The notes beneath the pieces are model-generated. The model was not told the DNA's origin. It saw only the letters and a list, made by a program, of their open reading frames with translations, and did no database searches. Position numbers and translations under genes: made by a program. Below, in pieces: positions 1-6,767 of a stretch of DNA of 39,819 bases (position 1 is the stretch's first letter; each line of letters begins with the position of its first letter). The DNA comes from Microbacterium sp. (GTDB lineage Bacteria > Actinomycetota > Actinomycetes > Actinomycetales > Microbacteriaceae): NCBI GenBank assembly GCA_003248655.1, contig QFPM01000024.1, positions 1 through 39,819 of the forward strand, in the 5' to 3' direction.

Positions 1-2
1 TC

Positions 3-74
3 GCCCGCGGCTTCCGCAACCGCGACAACTACCGGCTCCGCATGCTCCTCGCCGCCGGCGGGCTCACCCCATGA
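3..74 (+). CDS. ISL3-family transposase, C-terminal end (partial at window start)
   Basis: Reading from base 3, the frame gives the last 23 residues of a transposase, including the run GFRNRDNYRLRMLL and ending AAGGLTP before TGA at 72-74. Such a tail is characteristic of ISL3-family DDE transposases, which move ISL3/IS1096-type elements. The rest of the gene lies to the left of the window. An inverted-repeat-like end follows 6 bp after the stop, so this is the 3' end of an IS reading towards the Tn7-like core. Its insertion explains the loss of the 5' part of the neighbouring tnsA. Confidence 0.8.
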   Translation, partial: ARGFRNRDNYRLRMLLAAGGLTP

Positions 75-80
75 CCCCCA

Positions 81-98
81 CCGGATGTCCGAAGAGCC
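81..98. repeat. Right inverted repeat of the ISL3-family element
   Basis: Read on the minus strand from base 98 the sequence begins GGCTCTTCGGACATCCGG, which fits the GG-TCTT start known for ISL3-family terminal repeats. It lies 6 bp after the transposase stop. The 8 bp next to it (99-106, GGATATCG) would be the target duplication if the IS is intact. The left end is outside the window, so this cannot be checked here. Confidence 0.65.
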
Positions 99-311
99 GG
101 ATATCGCTTCGACCGTTGGATCTCAGCGTCAGCCACGGCCAGGATCCGTGCATCCGAAGGAGAGCAGAGGACTCTGGGGGAGTGGGAGGAACTACTCGCG
201 AACCTATGCGCGGAACCATTGGGCGCCGTCTACTCGGCACTTTGGTGGCGGCGGCTTCGGGTAGACGTGGAACTCCCGCTCTCGCTCAGTACGGCGGCAG
301 TGGCGGCATAG
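99..311 (+). pseudogene. tnsA: tnsA remnant, C-terminal 70 codons, 5' part lost to IS insertion
   Basis: An open frame begins exactly at the IS edge and ends with TAG at 309-311, 2 bp before the tnsB start. Its residues align with the C-terminus of the intact TnsA-like protein encoded at 27438-28181: GYRFDRW here against RYREPAW there, RTLGEWEELL against MSLGSLAAAL, LGAVYSALWW against VGAAYALVWS, and PLSLST against PLSMTT. The catalytic nuclease part is missing. TnsA makes the 5' strand cuts in cut-and-paste Tn7 transposition, so this module probably cannot cleanly excise itself. The missing 5' part might still exist to the left of the IS. Confidence 0.72.
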
Positions 312-313
312 CG

Positions 314-2296
314 ATGCGCGCGCGGATCGGAACACACCTCACCTGGGACGGTCACGAGTTCGTCGTTATCGCGATCGACTATCGGCACGCCGTGTTGCGA
401 TCGCTGGAGGAGGAGTTCGTCCGCGAGGTCGTCATCGAGGAACTGCTGCGCGCCCCCGACGTCGTCTGGCACGATGTGCGACCGCTCTCGAGCGAACCGC
501 CCGACATTCAGTTGATTGCCGCGTTGCCGGAGGCGGAGCGACGCGTGCTGGATGCCTGGGTCGAACAGCTGGAGGCGGTGAAGGTCGCGGTCGACGCCGG
601 CGCCGAGCTCAAGCCATTGCTCCAGGACGTTCGCGATGCCATGGCACCGTTCGTCCAGGTGTCGACGGAGACCGTGCGTCGCAAGTACCAGCGCTACCGC
701 GCCGAGGGCGTCCTCGGGCTCATCGACAAGCGCCGACAGAACGGACGCAAGCCTTCGGTCGACGCGCGCATCGCGGCCGCCCTGAGTCAATTGGGCGCTG
801 CAGGAGTGAAACGCTCCTCGGGCACGCGGTCTCGCACCGTCGACAACGTGAAGTGGATGCTCGAGGAGGATCTCGGTGAGAGCATCGACCTGCCGAGCGA
901 CCGGACGCTGTACCGCCTGATCGCGGCACACCCCACGGCTCGCAAGCTCAGTTCATCGGCGAGGCGTCGAGAGACCGAAGCGAACAAGCCGGGCCGGGCA
1001 TTCGGGTTGCATGGATCCCTCCGCCCGGGCGAACACGTGCAGATCGACTCCACGGTGATCGACGTTCCTTGCCGGCTGCTGGATGGGCGTCTCAACCGTG
1101 CCGAACTCACGATCATCCACGATGTCGCCACCCGCTCGATCCTGGCGGCGATGGTTCGCGCGATCGCGACCAACAGCGCTGACCTGGCGGGAGTCCTCGC
1201 TCGGGCGCTGACCCCCTACGACCGGCGGCCGCCGGGTGCCCGCGAGCAACGTGAGCGGGTGGCCGCGACCTGGGCGGGCAAGTTCATGATCGAGCAGGAT
1301 CGGCTGGATCAGCATCGGCTCGCGCAGCCGTACATCTTCCCCGAGACGATCACGACCGACAACGGCAAGATCTTTCGCTCTCAAGCCTTCCGGCTGGGAT
1401 GCGCACGGCTGGGGATCTCTCTGATCTTCGCGAGCAAGCAGACGCCGACCGACAAGCCGCACGTCGAGCGCACGTTCGAGACGATGGTCACCCGGTTCGT
1501 GCAGTATTTGGAAGGCTTCACGGGCGGCAGCGTCGAACGCCGGGGCCGAGATGAACCGACCGACGAGGCGCTCGCCCTGGCCCAGCTGCAAGAGCTCCTC
1601 GAGGACTGGGTCGCAATCGAGTGGCAGAACCGACCACACGACGGGCTCACCGACCCATTGCTCCCCGGCCGCTTCCTCACGCCCAACGAGATGTTCCGTG
1701 CGTACCGCCGGGTGGCGCCGGAGATCCACGTGCCCTTCGAGCTCGCCGACTTCATCGGACTGTTGCCATCGAAGACCTGTACCCTGCAGGACTACGGCAT
1801 CAACTTCTCGCGTCGCGTCTACAAGTCCCGGCGCCTTCCAGAGCTCCGCGCCGCCGGAGCCCAAGGCGAAGGAGCGACACGGCCCTGCCAGATCCGGTAC
1901 GACCCCAACAACCCGCTCTACATCTGGGTCGAGCACGACGGCGACTTCGTGCCTTTCCGCGGCGCCCCCGATCTGCTGGATCAGCCGATGGGCGGCGACA
2001 TCTGGCGAGCCTCCCGTGACGTCGATGCGGATCACGATCGCGCCGTGAGAGAGGATGCCGCGCAGCTGGCAGACCGGATGAAGCGGGCTCAGTGGGTGCG
2101 CTCCGGCAACAAGCGCAACCGTTCCGTTCGCACGGCGGAGGTGGATCGCGACCCGATGCACCTGACGGGCATCTCCAAGACGGTCGCTCGCGAAGAGTCC
2201 GAGGACGAGCCCGGCGGCGACGAGGTGATCTGGGAGCGCGGCGGTGGGTTCTCGCTCCTCGCGGACGATGACGGGGTGTGGGAGCGGCTGACATGA
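314..2296 (+). CDS. tnsB: Tn7-like DDE transposase TnsB (Mu/TniA-type integrase)
   Basis: 660 residues from ATG 314, chosen because the protein then starts MRARIGTHLTWDG, matching the start of the second TnsB at 28178, and because it sits 2 bp after the tnsA remnant stop. An N-terminal winged-helix/HTH part (to about residue 220) is followed by an RNase-H-fold catalytic core. The DDE residues are visible: D245 in QIDST, D349 in TTDNG and E385 in HVERTFE, with the usual 35-residue spacing between the last two. A beta-barrel-like C-terminal region containing RNRP-type WQNRPHDGL follows. It binds the transposon ends and joins their 3' ends to the target. Its stop overlaps the tnsC start (ATGA), so the two are translationally coupled. 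It is clearly diverged from the second TnsB, so cross-mobilisation is uncertain. Confidence 0.9.
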   Translation: MRARIGTHLTWDGHEFVVIAIDYRHAVLRSLEEEFVREVVIEELLRAPDVVWHDVRPLSSEPPDIQLIAALPEAERRVLDAWVEQLEAVKVAVDAGAELKPLLQDVRDAMAPFVQVSTETVRRKYQRYRAEGVLGLIDKRRQNGRKPSVDARIAAALSQLGAAGVKRSSGTRSRTVDNVKWMLEEDLGESIDLPSDRTLYRLIAAHPTARKLSSSARRRETEANKPGRAFGLHGSLRPGEHVQIDSTVIDVPCRLLDGRLNRAELTIIHDVATRSILAAMVRAIATNSADLAGVLARALTPYDRRPPGAREQRERVAATWAGKFMIEQDRLDQHRLAQPYIFPETITTDNGKIFRSQAFRLGCARLGISLIFASKQTPTDKPHVERTFETMVTRFVQYLEGFTGGSVERRGRDEPTDEALALAQLQELLEDWVAIEWQNRPHDGLTDPLLPGRFLTPNEMFRAYRRVAPEIHVPFELADFIGLLPSKTCTLQDYGINFSRRVYKSRRLPELRAAGAQGEGATRPCQIRYDPNNPLYIWVEHDGDFVPFRGAPDLLDQPMGGDIWRASRDVDADHDRAVREDAAQLADRMKRAQWVRSGNKRNRSVRTAEVDRDPMHLTGISKTVAREESEDEPGGDEVIWERGGGFSLLADDDGVWERLT

Positions 2297-3279
2297 CCCA
2301 GGCGATCAACACGCGGGAAGGGTGGTCCGCGTTCGTGAGCGAGACCCTCGACAAGCCCCTCCCGATCACTCGCGCCGAGCTGGAGGCGCTCTCACCGGCG
2401 GATCGTGCGATGAATCGTGAGGCCCGCAAGCAGTTCATGATCCGCGGCCCGGTGGTGCACACGGCGCCGTTCGCGGCGATCGAGACCGAGATTCTGCGGC
2501 GGCTGATGCTCAATCAGTACAAGTCCCACGGCAAGCTCGGCGTGATCGTCTCCGGCGAACCCAACATCGGCAAGACCACGACCGTCGCGCACATCGCCCG
2601 CCGGTTCGAGCGCCGCCGCCGCGATATCGGCCGCGCCGGAGGCAGCAACTCGATCCCCGTCATCTACGTCTCGGTGCCGCCCTCGTGCTCGCCGAAGCTG
2701 ATGCTTGGCGAGTTCGCGCACTTCCTCGGGCTGCCGATCCGCCCGCACTACAACACCGGCGAGCTGATGAACACCGTGGCGAGCGTGATCGCCGCGTGCG
2801 GGACCGAGCTGATTATCGTCGACGAGATCCACAACATCAACCAGAAGTACAAGCAGATGGGAGAAGCCTCCGACACCCTCAAACAACTGTCGGAGAAGTG
2901 CCCGGGCACGTTCGTGTACGCCGGTGTGGACGTCGAGGCCAGCGGGCTCCTTGACGGCACCCGTGGTCGGCAGATCAGCAGCCGGTTCCAAATCATGCAC
3001 CTGCAGAAGTTCGAGAACTCCGGCAAAGCCAAGGCGAACTGGGCCGACCTGCTCGTCGCCGTCGAGAGCTCTCTCGGGCTCATCGACCAGCAAGAAGGCG
3101 CGGTGCTGCGCCACGCCAGCCAGCTGCATGCCGCAACCGGAGGCGTGATCGGCGATCTCACCGGGATGCTGCACATGCTCGCGATGGACGCGATCGACAA
3201 CGGCACCGAACGGCTCGACCTCGACACGCTGTTCGGCACCGTCCCCGCCGATGCCGCGAAGGCGACCGCCACGAGATGA
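2293..3279 (+). CDS. tnsC: Tn7-like AAA+ ATPase TnsC (TniB-type)
   Basis: 328 residues from ATG 2293, which overlaps the tnsB stop by 4 bp. A GTG at 2278 would add five residues but has no other support. Walker A is GEPNIGKTT with K94; Walker B is LIIVDEIHNIN with D177 and E178. Sensor and linker segments follow (CPGTFVYAGVDV). TnsC/TniB proteins polymerise on DNA with ATP, receive the target signal from TniQ and activate TnsA/TnsB; they also give target immunity. The gene ends in a GATGA overlap with tniQ at 3276, so tnsB, tnsC and tniQ form one operon. Confidence 0.9.
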   Translation: MTQAINTREGWSAFVSETLDKPLPITRAELEALSPADRAMNREARKQFMIRGPVVHTAPFAAIETEILRRLMLNQYKSHGKLGVIVSGEPNIGKTTTVAHIARRFERRRRDIGRAGGSNSIPVIYVSVPPSCSPKLMLGEFAHFLGLPIRPHYNTGELMNTVASVIAACGTELIIVDEIHNINQKYKQMGEASDTLKQLSEKCPGTFVYAGVDVEASGLLDGTRGRQISSRFQIMHLQKFENSGKAKANWADLLVAVESSLGLIDQQEGAVLRHASQLHAATGGVIGDLTGMLHMLAMDAIDNGTERLDLDTLFGTVPADAAKATATR

Positions 3280-4343
3280 AGTCGCCGCAGCGTGTGGCGG
3301 ACGTACGTCCCCTTCCGATCGCGGTGCGTCCACTGCCTGCGGAAACGGTGAGCGGGTACCTCGCCAGGCTCGCCACGGCGAACATGCTCACGCCGCGTGA
3401 TCTGCGACTCCACGTCACGGCCATCGCAGGGCTCTCCCCCTCGCGCCCCAACCTCGAGCGTGCGGCGGCCTGGGCGGAACGCCTCGGCGGTCTCACCCCG
3501 GGCCACTTCGACGCCGACGCCCGACGAAACGCGATGTACGTGCGTTGTCAGCACTACCAATGGCAACCCACCCGCTGCAGACAGTGCGGGTACACGCAGC
3601 GCCCGCGCACCGCGTGCCAACGGTGCTCGGACGGAGCCGACACGACCGTATGCAGACGCGGCGGCGCCGTCTGCAACAGGCACCGACGATGGCACATCGA
3701 CGGAGCCGATCTCGACCTCACTCCGTTCCCGGAGTACGCCCACGCAGAACGCTGCCTCTCCGGAACGCTCTGGAAGCGCGGGATAGGACTCACGACCGGC
3801 GAGTTGCAGCTGGCGGCAACGTTGATCCGGTACTGGGCGGTGGACGACCAGATCAGCCCGCGCGTCGCTGAACGCATGGCTGCGCTCGGCGTCGATGAGC
3901 TCAGCCCCGAGACCGTCTTCCTCGTCGCGTATCCGGAGGTCGTGAACCTGACGACCGTCCTGACCGATCTGTCTTTCGCGAGCTACCTACTCAGCCCGCG
4001 GTTCAGCCTCGCAGAGCAGGTCTGGGCGCTCGAAGCCGCGGTCATCACGATCATGCGAGGCTCCACCACGCCACGGCTGCACCACGTGGCCGAGAAGATC
4101 GTCTCCCGCGGAAAGGCCGCGGTCGAGACCGCTTTCGGGATGCGGCAGAACGCGCACAACAAGCGGCCCGCCACCCTTGAGAAGGCGCTGATCGCCGCAT
4201 CGCAGCGCCACCGAAGCTGCCTGCTGCGCCACCTCAGCACAGTTCGCATCCAAGTCCCGCCGTTCAAACCCGGAGTGGCGGCACCAAGGAACGGTGTCCT
4301 GGTACGACGACAGCCGCTTCCCGACCTCGCGCTTCAGGAATAG
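3276..4343 (+). CDS. tniQ: TniQ-family target-selection protein (TnsD-like, zinc finger)
   Basis: 355 residues; the start ATG overlaps the tnsC stop. The N-terminus (PLPIAVRPLPAETVSGYLARLA) is a typical TniQ opening. Zinc ligands follow: C91, C101, C104, C114 and C117, then C133 and HRRWH at 136-140. A helical C-terminal DNA-binding part ends near HRSCLLRHL. TniQ/TnsD proteins recognise the target (a fixed site, or a Cascade/Cas12k complex in CRISPR-associated elements) and recruit TnsC. No Cas gene is nearby, so a sequence-specific attachment site is more likely. The module has a single TniQ, whereas the second module has two. Confidence 0.85.
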   Translation: MKSPQRVADVRPLPIAVRPLPAETVSGYLARLATANMLTPRDLRLHVTAIAGLSPSRPNLERAAAWAERLGGLTPGHFDADARRNAMYVRCQHYQWQPTRCRQCGYTQRPRTACQRCSDGADTTVCRRGGAVCNRHRRWHIDGADLDLTPFPEYAHAERCLSGTLWKRGIGLTTGELQLAATLIRYWAVDDQISPRVAERMAALGVDELSPETVFLVAYPEVVNLTTVLTDLSFASYLLSPRFSLAEQVWALEAAVITIMRGSTTPRLHHVAEKIVSRGKAAVETAFGMRQNAHNKRPATLEKALIAASQRHRSCLLRHLSTVRIQVPPFKPGVAAPRNGVLVRRQPLPDLALQE

Positions 4344-4363
4344 GCGCTTCGCCTGCCGGTGTC

Positions 4364-4390
4364 GACTGTGCAACGGCACGTTGCACAGTC
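4364..4390. promoter_or_regulatory. Perfect palindrome GTGCAACG-N3-CGTTGCAC, operator-like, left copy
   Basis: Arms of 12 bp (4364-4375 and 4379-4390) match perfectly around a 3-bp centre. The same core, GTGCAACG-N3-CGTTGCAC, recurs at 39388-39416 upstream of the DUF6221 gene. In both copies it lies roughly 40-50 bp before a ribosome-binding site and an ATG, which suggests an operator over a promoter. At this left site it could also act as a terminator for tniQ, which ends 20 bp earlier, though no T-run follows. Confidence 0.6.
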
Positions 4391-4430
4391 TTGAGTGCGA
4401 TCCCGGTCGGTTGCTCTCGAGGACATAGTC

Positions 4431-4499
4431 ATGACGGAGGATCCGCTCACGCCGATCATCCCGATTGCCACGAACGCTGGCGAATATGGCGAAATCTAG
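4431..4499 (+). pseudogene. Internally deleted DUF6221 gene (22-codon residual frame)
   Basis: Read rightwards, the 5' region, ribosome-binding site and first four codons (ATG ACG GAG GAT) match the DUF6221 gene of 39018-39343 on the opposite strand, including a shared GTTGCTCTCGAGGA run. The frame then diverges, runs 22 codons and stops at a TAG inside the CTAG palindrome, as the full gene does. The protein would be MTED...GEI against MTEE...WRI in the full gene. About 250 bp of coding sequence are missing. It could be a decayed copy or a miniature derivative of a mobile unit; translation is possible but unproven. Confidence 0.6.
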
Positions 4500-4523
4500 G
4501 GATGTCTAGCGTTTCCCTAGATT
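4493..4523. terminator. CTAG palindrome, left copy (bidirectional terminator-like)
   Basis: 10-bp perfect arms AATCTAGGGA / TCCCTAGATT flank an 11-bp centre TGTCTAGCGTT. It lies between the convergent tniQ (ends 4343) and ABC permease (ends 4623). The same arms and centre, with one change in the 27-bp core, occur in inverted orientation at 38971-39027. Conservation of the asymmetric centre is more than a plain terminator needs and points to a shared ancestral unit. Confidence 0.6.
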
Positions 4524-4622
4524 CTCCTAGACCTTGATCCACGTCCGCGATGGTGCCGAAGATGCTCCGCCCGAAGATCAAGCACGACGGCGGACGTTGC
4601 CCATGCTCGCAGCGACCGGTGG

Positions 4623-5384
4623 CTACTTGTCGAGTTGGAGGCGGTGCCAGGCCACGAGCGTCAGTGCTCCGAAGAGCAAGGGGACGCTGGGGATCAGGGC
4701 GAGTTGTCCGGCTGTGACGCTGTCGGGGCTGATGGCCCAGAGTGCGGGGGTGACGATGGGGAACCATGCTCCGACGCCGATGAAGGCCATGACCTGTGCG
4801 ATGACGAGGAGGCCGATCGCTGTCGCGATCCCGGGGAGCAGGCCGCGGCCGAGGGTGGCGGCCCAGGCGACAGGCGCGGCGGCGAGGCCCACGAATATGG
4901 TCAGGGGGATCTGGCGGGCGAGGGCTTGCCACTCGGTGGGGTCGGGCGCCCCGTGACCGAGCAGCAAGCCCAGCAGCAGCAGCGTGACACACAGTGCGAG
5001 CGACACTGCGATCGTCCAGGCGAGGTAGATGAGCAGCTTGGCCAGGGCGATCGCCCATCGCGGCACGGGGAGGGCGAACAGTCCGGTGATCGTGCCGTCC
5101 GCGAACTCGCGGCCGATCATCCAGCTGAGCCCGATGCCGAGCGCGGGCATGAGGCCGGCGGCGGTGATCTGCGCGGCGATCGCGAGCAGCGCGGACCACC
5201 CGTCGAGGTCCGCGATCGGGCCGAGCTTCGCCGTCAGTTGAGGGTCGCCGAGGGCCATCGCGGCGAGGATGCCGGCGACGAGCGCGGTGACGCTGACCAG
5301 GAGAAGGCCGGTGGTCCACCGCAGGACGCGGGACGTGACGGCCTTGCGCGTCTCGGTAGCGAGTGCGGCGCGGAGGATGCTCAT
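4623..5384 (-). CDS. ABC-2 type transporter permease
   Basis: 253 residues with about six hydrophobic segments, starting MSILRAALATETRKAVTSRV, where a basic N-terminus leads into the first membrane helix. This is the usual layout of ABC-2 permeases in exporters of drugs, peptides or lipids. Its start overlaps the stop of the upstream ATPase gene by 4 bp (ATGA, 5381-5384), so the two are co-translated and probably form one exporter. The substrate cannot be read from the sequence. It is the last gene of a leftward tetR-ATPase-permease operon. Confidence 0.82.
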   Translation of the reverse strand: MSILRAALATETRKAVTSRVLRWTTGLLLVSVTALVAGILAAMALGDPQLTAKLGPIADLDGWSALLAIAAQITAAGLMPALGIGLSWMIGREFADGTITGLFALPVPRWAIALAKLLIYLAWTIAVSLALCVTLLLLGLLLGHGAPDPTEWQALARQIPLTIFVGLAAAPVAWAATLGRGLLPGIATAIGLLVIAQVMAFIGVGAWFPIVTPALWAISPDSVTAGQLALIPSVPLLFGALTLVAWHRLQLDK

Positions 5385-6112
5385 GAACGTCCTCGTTCCT
5401 GGTCGTCGACGAGGACTGACGCGAAGAATGCTTGCTCGAGGTCGGTGCCGGCGGGGTCGAGGGCGCCGATGATGTGGCCGGCATTGAGGAGCGTGATGTG
5501 GTCGGCGATGCGGGCGACCTCGTCGAGGTGGTGGCTCGAGACCAGGATGGCGGCGCCGGTTGCTTGGAGGGTGTGCAGGGCGTCGCGCAGGAGCAGCACG
5601 CCGGCGGGGTCGAGGGTGCTGGTGGGTTCATCGAGCACGACGATGCGCGGGTGGTGTTGCAGCGCGGCGGCGAGCCCGACTCGTTGCCGGTTGCCCGCGG
5701 AAAGCCGCCGTACTCGCACGTCGGCGTAGGGTGCCAGGGCGAACGCCACGATGGCGGCGTCGACGGTATCGGGTGCGAGCCGTGGGGACATGCCGTGCAG
5801 TCGCGCGGCCAGCAACAAGTTCTCCCGTGCGGTGAGGTCGCCGTAGGCGAGCGGGTGTTCGATGACGTGGCCGACGCAGGCCCATACGGCCGCGGGTAGC
5901 CTGTGCAGTGAGACACCGTCGATCAGGACGTCCCCGGCGGTGGGGCGCAGCATCCCGAGCAGCACTTTCATGAGGGTGGTCTTCCCGGCGCCGTTGAGCC
6001 CAACGAGTGCGTGGATCGTGCCCGCCCGCACCTCGAGTGTGACGTCGCGGATCCCGGCCCCACTGAGGAAGGTGCGTGTCACGCCGACGGCGCTGAGTCC
6101 GTGCGTCGTCAT
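5381..6112 (-). CDS. ABC transporter ATP-binding protein
   Basis: 243 residues. Walker A is GLNGAGKTT (residues 38-46, K44), the signature is LSAGNRQR, and Walker B is VVLDEPT with D161 and E162. The signature has N where the classic motif has Q, a common change in ABC-2 exporter ATPases. A switch histidine is visible in ILVSSHHLDEV. It powers the adjacent permease. It overlaps the tetR stop upstream and the permease start downstream by ATGA, making a three-gene operon. Confidence 0.88.
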   Translation of the reverse strand: MTTHGLSAVGVTRTFLSGAGIRDVTLEVRAGTIHALVGLNGAGKTTLMKVLLGMLRPTAGDVLIDGVSLHRLPAAVWACVGHVIEHPLAYGDLTARENLLLAARLHGMSPRLAPDTVDAAIVAFALAPYADVRVRRLSAGNRQRVGLAAALQHHPRIVVLDEPTSTLDPAGVLLLRDALHTLQATGAAILVSSHHLDEVARIADHITLLNAGHIIGALDPAGTDLEQAFFASVLVDDQERGRS

Positions 6113-6684
6113 CGCGGCACCGTGTCATCGAGGACGTCGAGGGCGAGCCGTATTGCGTCGTCGAGCGGGCACGGGGCATCCGCGACGGCCCAGGCGGTCA
6201 ACGACTCCATCAGTGCCGCCAGGGTGGCGGCCGCCGCGATCTGCGCGACCGTCGGGTCGGCGCCGGTGTCGGTGAGCGCTCGTGCGATCGCGGTCTCGGT
6301 GGCGCGGGTGTTGGCGCGGATGGCGCCGGTCAGCCCGGGCGTGCGCGCGGCGATCCGCATCCGCCGGCGGACCGCTTCCTCTGCGGGTTCGGGCACGGTG
6401 CGCCAGGCGGCTCGGACACCCGCCGTCGCCCTGGTGAGTGCCGGAAGCTCGGGGGGCTGCGCAGCGACGGCCTGGGCGATGACCGGGTCGTAGGGGTCGT
6501 CCAGGAGCAGGCGATCCTTGGATGCGAAGTGGCGGAACAGGGTCATCTCGCTCACCCCGGCGGTCGTGGCGATCTGCGCCGTGGTCGTCCGGTCGTAGCC
6601 CTGTGCCTCGAACAGCTCGAACGCCGTCTCGAGGATGTGCTGCCGCGTCCGCTCGCGCTTGGCAAGGTACTCCACCATGCCCAT
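6109..6684 (-). CDS. TetR-family transcriptional regulator
   Basis: About 191 residues. The N-terminal HTH is clear: TRQHILETAFELFEAQGYD, then TTTAQIATTAGVSEMTLFRHF. The C-terminal ligand domain is helical and unassigned. ATG 6702 lies inside a perfect palindrome and ATGs at 6684 and 6678 follow it, so I prefer 6684 or 6678, possibly leaderless since no good ribosome-binding site is present. The gene heads the ABC exporter operon and diverges from the ktrB-type gene. The palindrome at its start suggests autorepression and perhaps control of the divergent gene. It likely senses a compound exported by the pump. Confidence 0.85.
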   Translation of the reverse strand: MGMVEYLAKRERTRQHILETAFELFEAQGYDRTTTAQIATTAGVSEMTLFRHFASKDRLLLDDPYDPVIAQAVAAQPPELPALTRATAGVRAAWRTVPEPAEEAVRRRMRIAARTPGLTGAIRANTRATETAIARALTDTGADPTVAQIAAAATLAALMESLTAWAVADAPCPLDDAIRLALDVLDDTVPR

Positions 6685-6685
6685 T

Positions 6686-6702
6686 ATGTTAGCAACTAAC
6701 AT
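6686..6702. promoter_or_regulatory. Probable TetR operator ATGTTAG-CAA-CTAACAT
   Basis: A perfect 7-bp inverted repeat around a 3-bp centre sits exactly at the start of the tetR gene. TTAG-N3-CTAA palindromes are common operators of TetR-family repressors in actinobacteria. Its position would block transcription of the tetR-ABC operon, and it lies 54 bp from the -10 box of the divergent ktrB-type gene. Confidence 0.65.
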
Positions 6703-6755
6703 TCTCCGGTGGGCGACCCGCCACGGTGGCGTGGCTCGGGTGCTCCACGGATCAC

Positions 6756-6761
6756 TACAAT
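6756..6761 (+). promoter_or_regulatory. -10 box TACAAT for a leaderless ktrB-type transcript
   Basis: TACAAT is a near-consensus -10 element placed so that transcription would begin at about 6768, exactly on a GTG codon in the frame of the K+ channel gene. No recognisable -35 is present. This supports leaderless expression and start 6768 rather than ATG 6726, which lies upstream of the promoter. Confidence 0.5.
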
Positions 6762-6767
6762 TGGCGG

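Larger units (their letters stand above)
3..98 (+). mobile_element. ISL3-family insertion sequence, right end only
   Basis: Composed of the transposase C-terminus and the right terminal repeat; the element continues left of the window. Immediately to its right an open frame resumes that matches the C-terminal part of TnsA, so the IS appears to have inserted inside that gene. Confidence 0.7.

Noticed and set aside
4456..5916. 486-codon minus-strand open frame across the first ABC genes
   Set aside because: Shadow of the ATPase and permease frames; rich in S, T, P and R with no domain.
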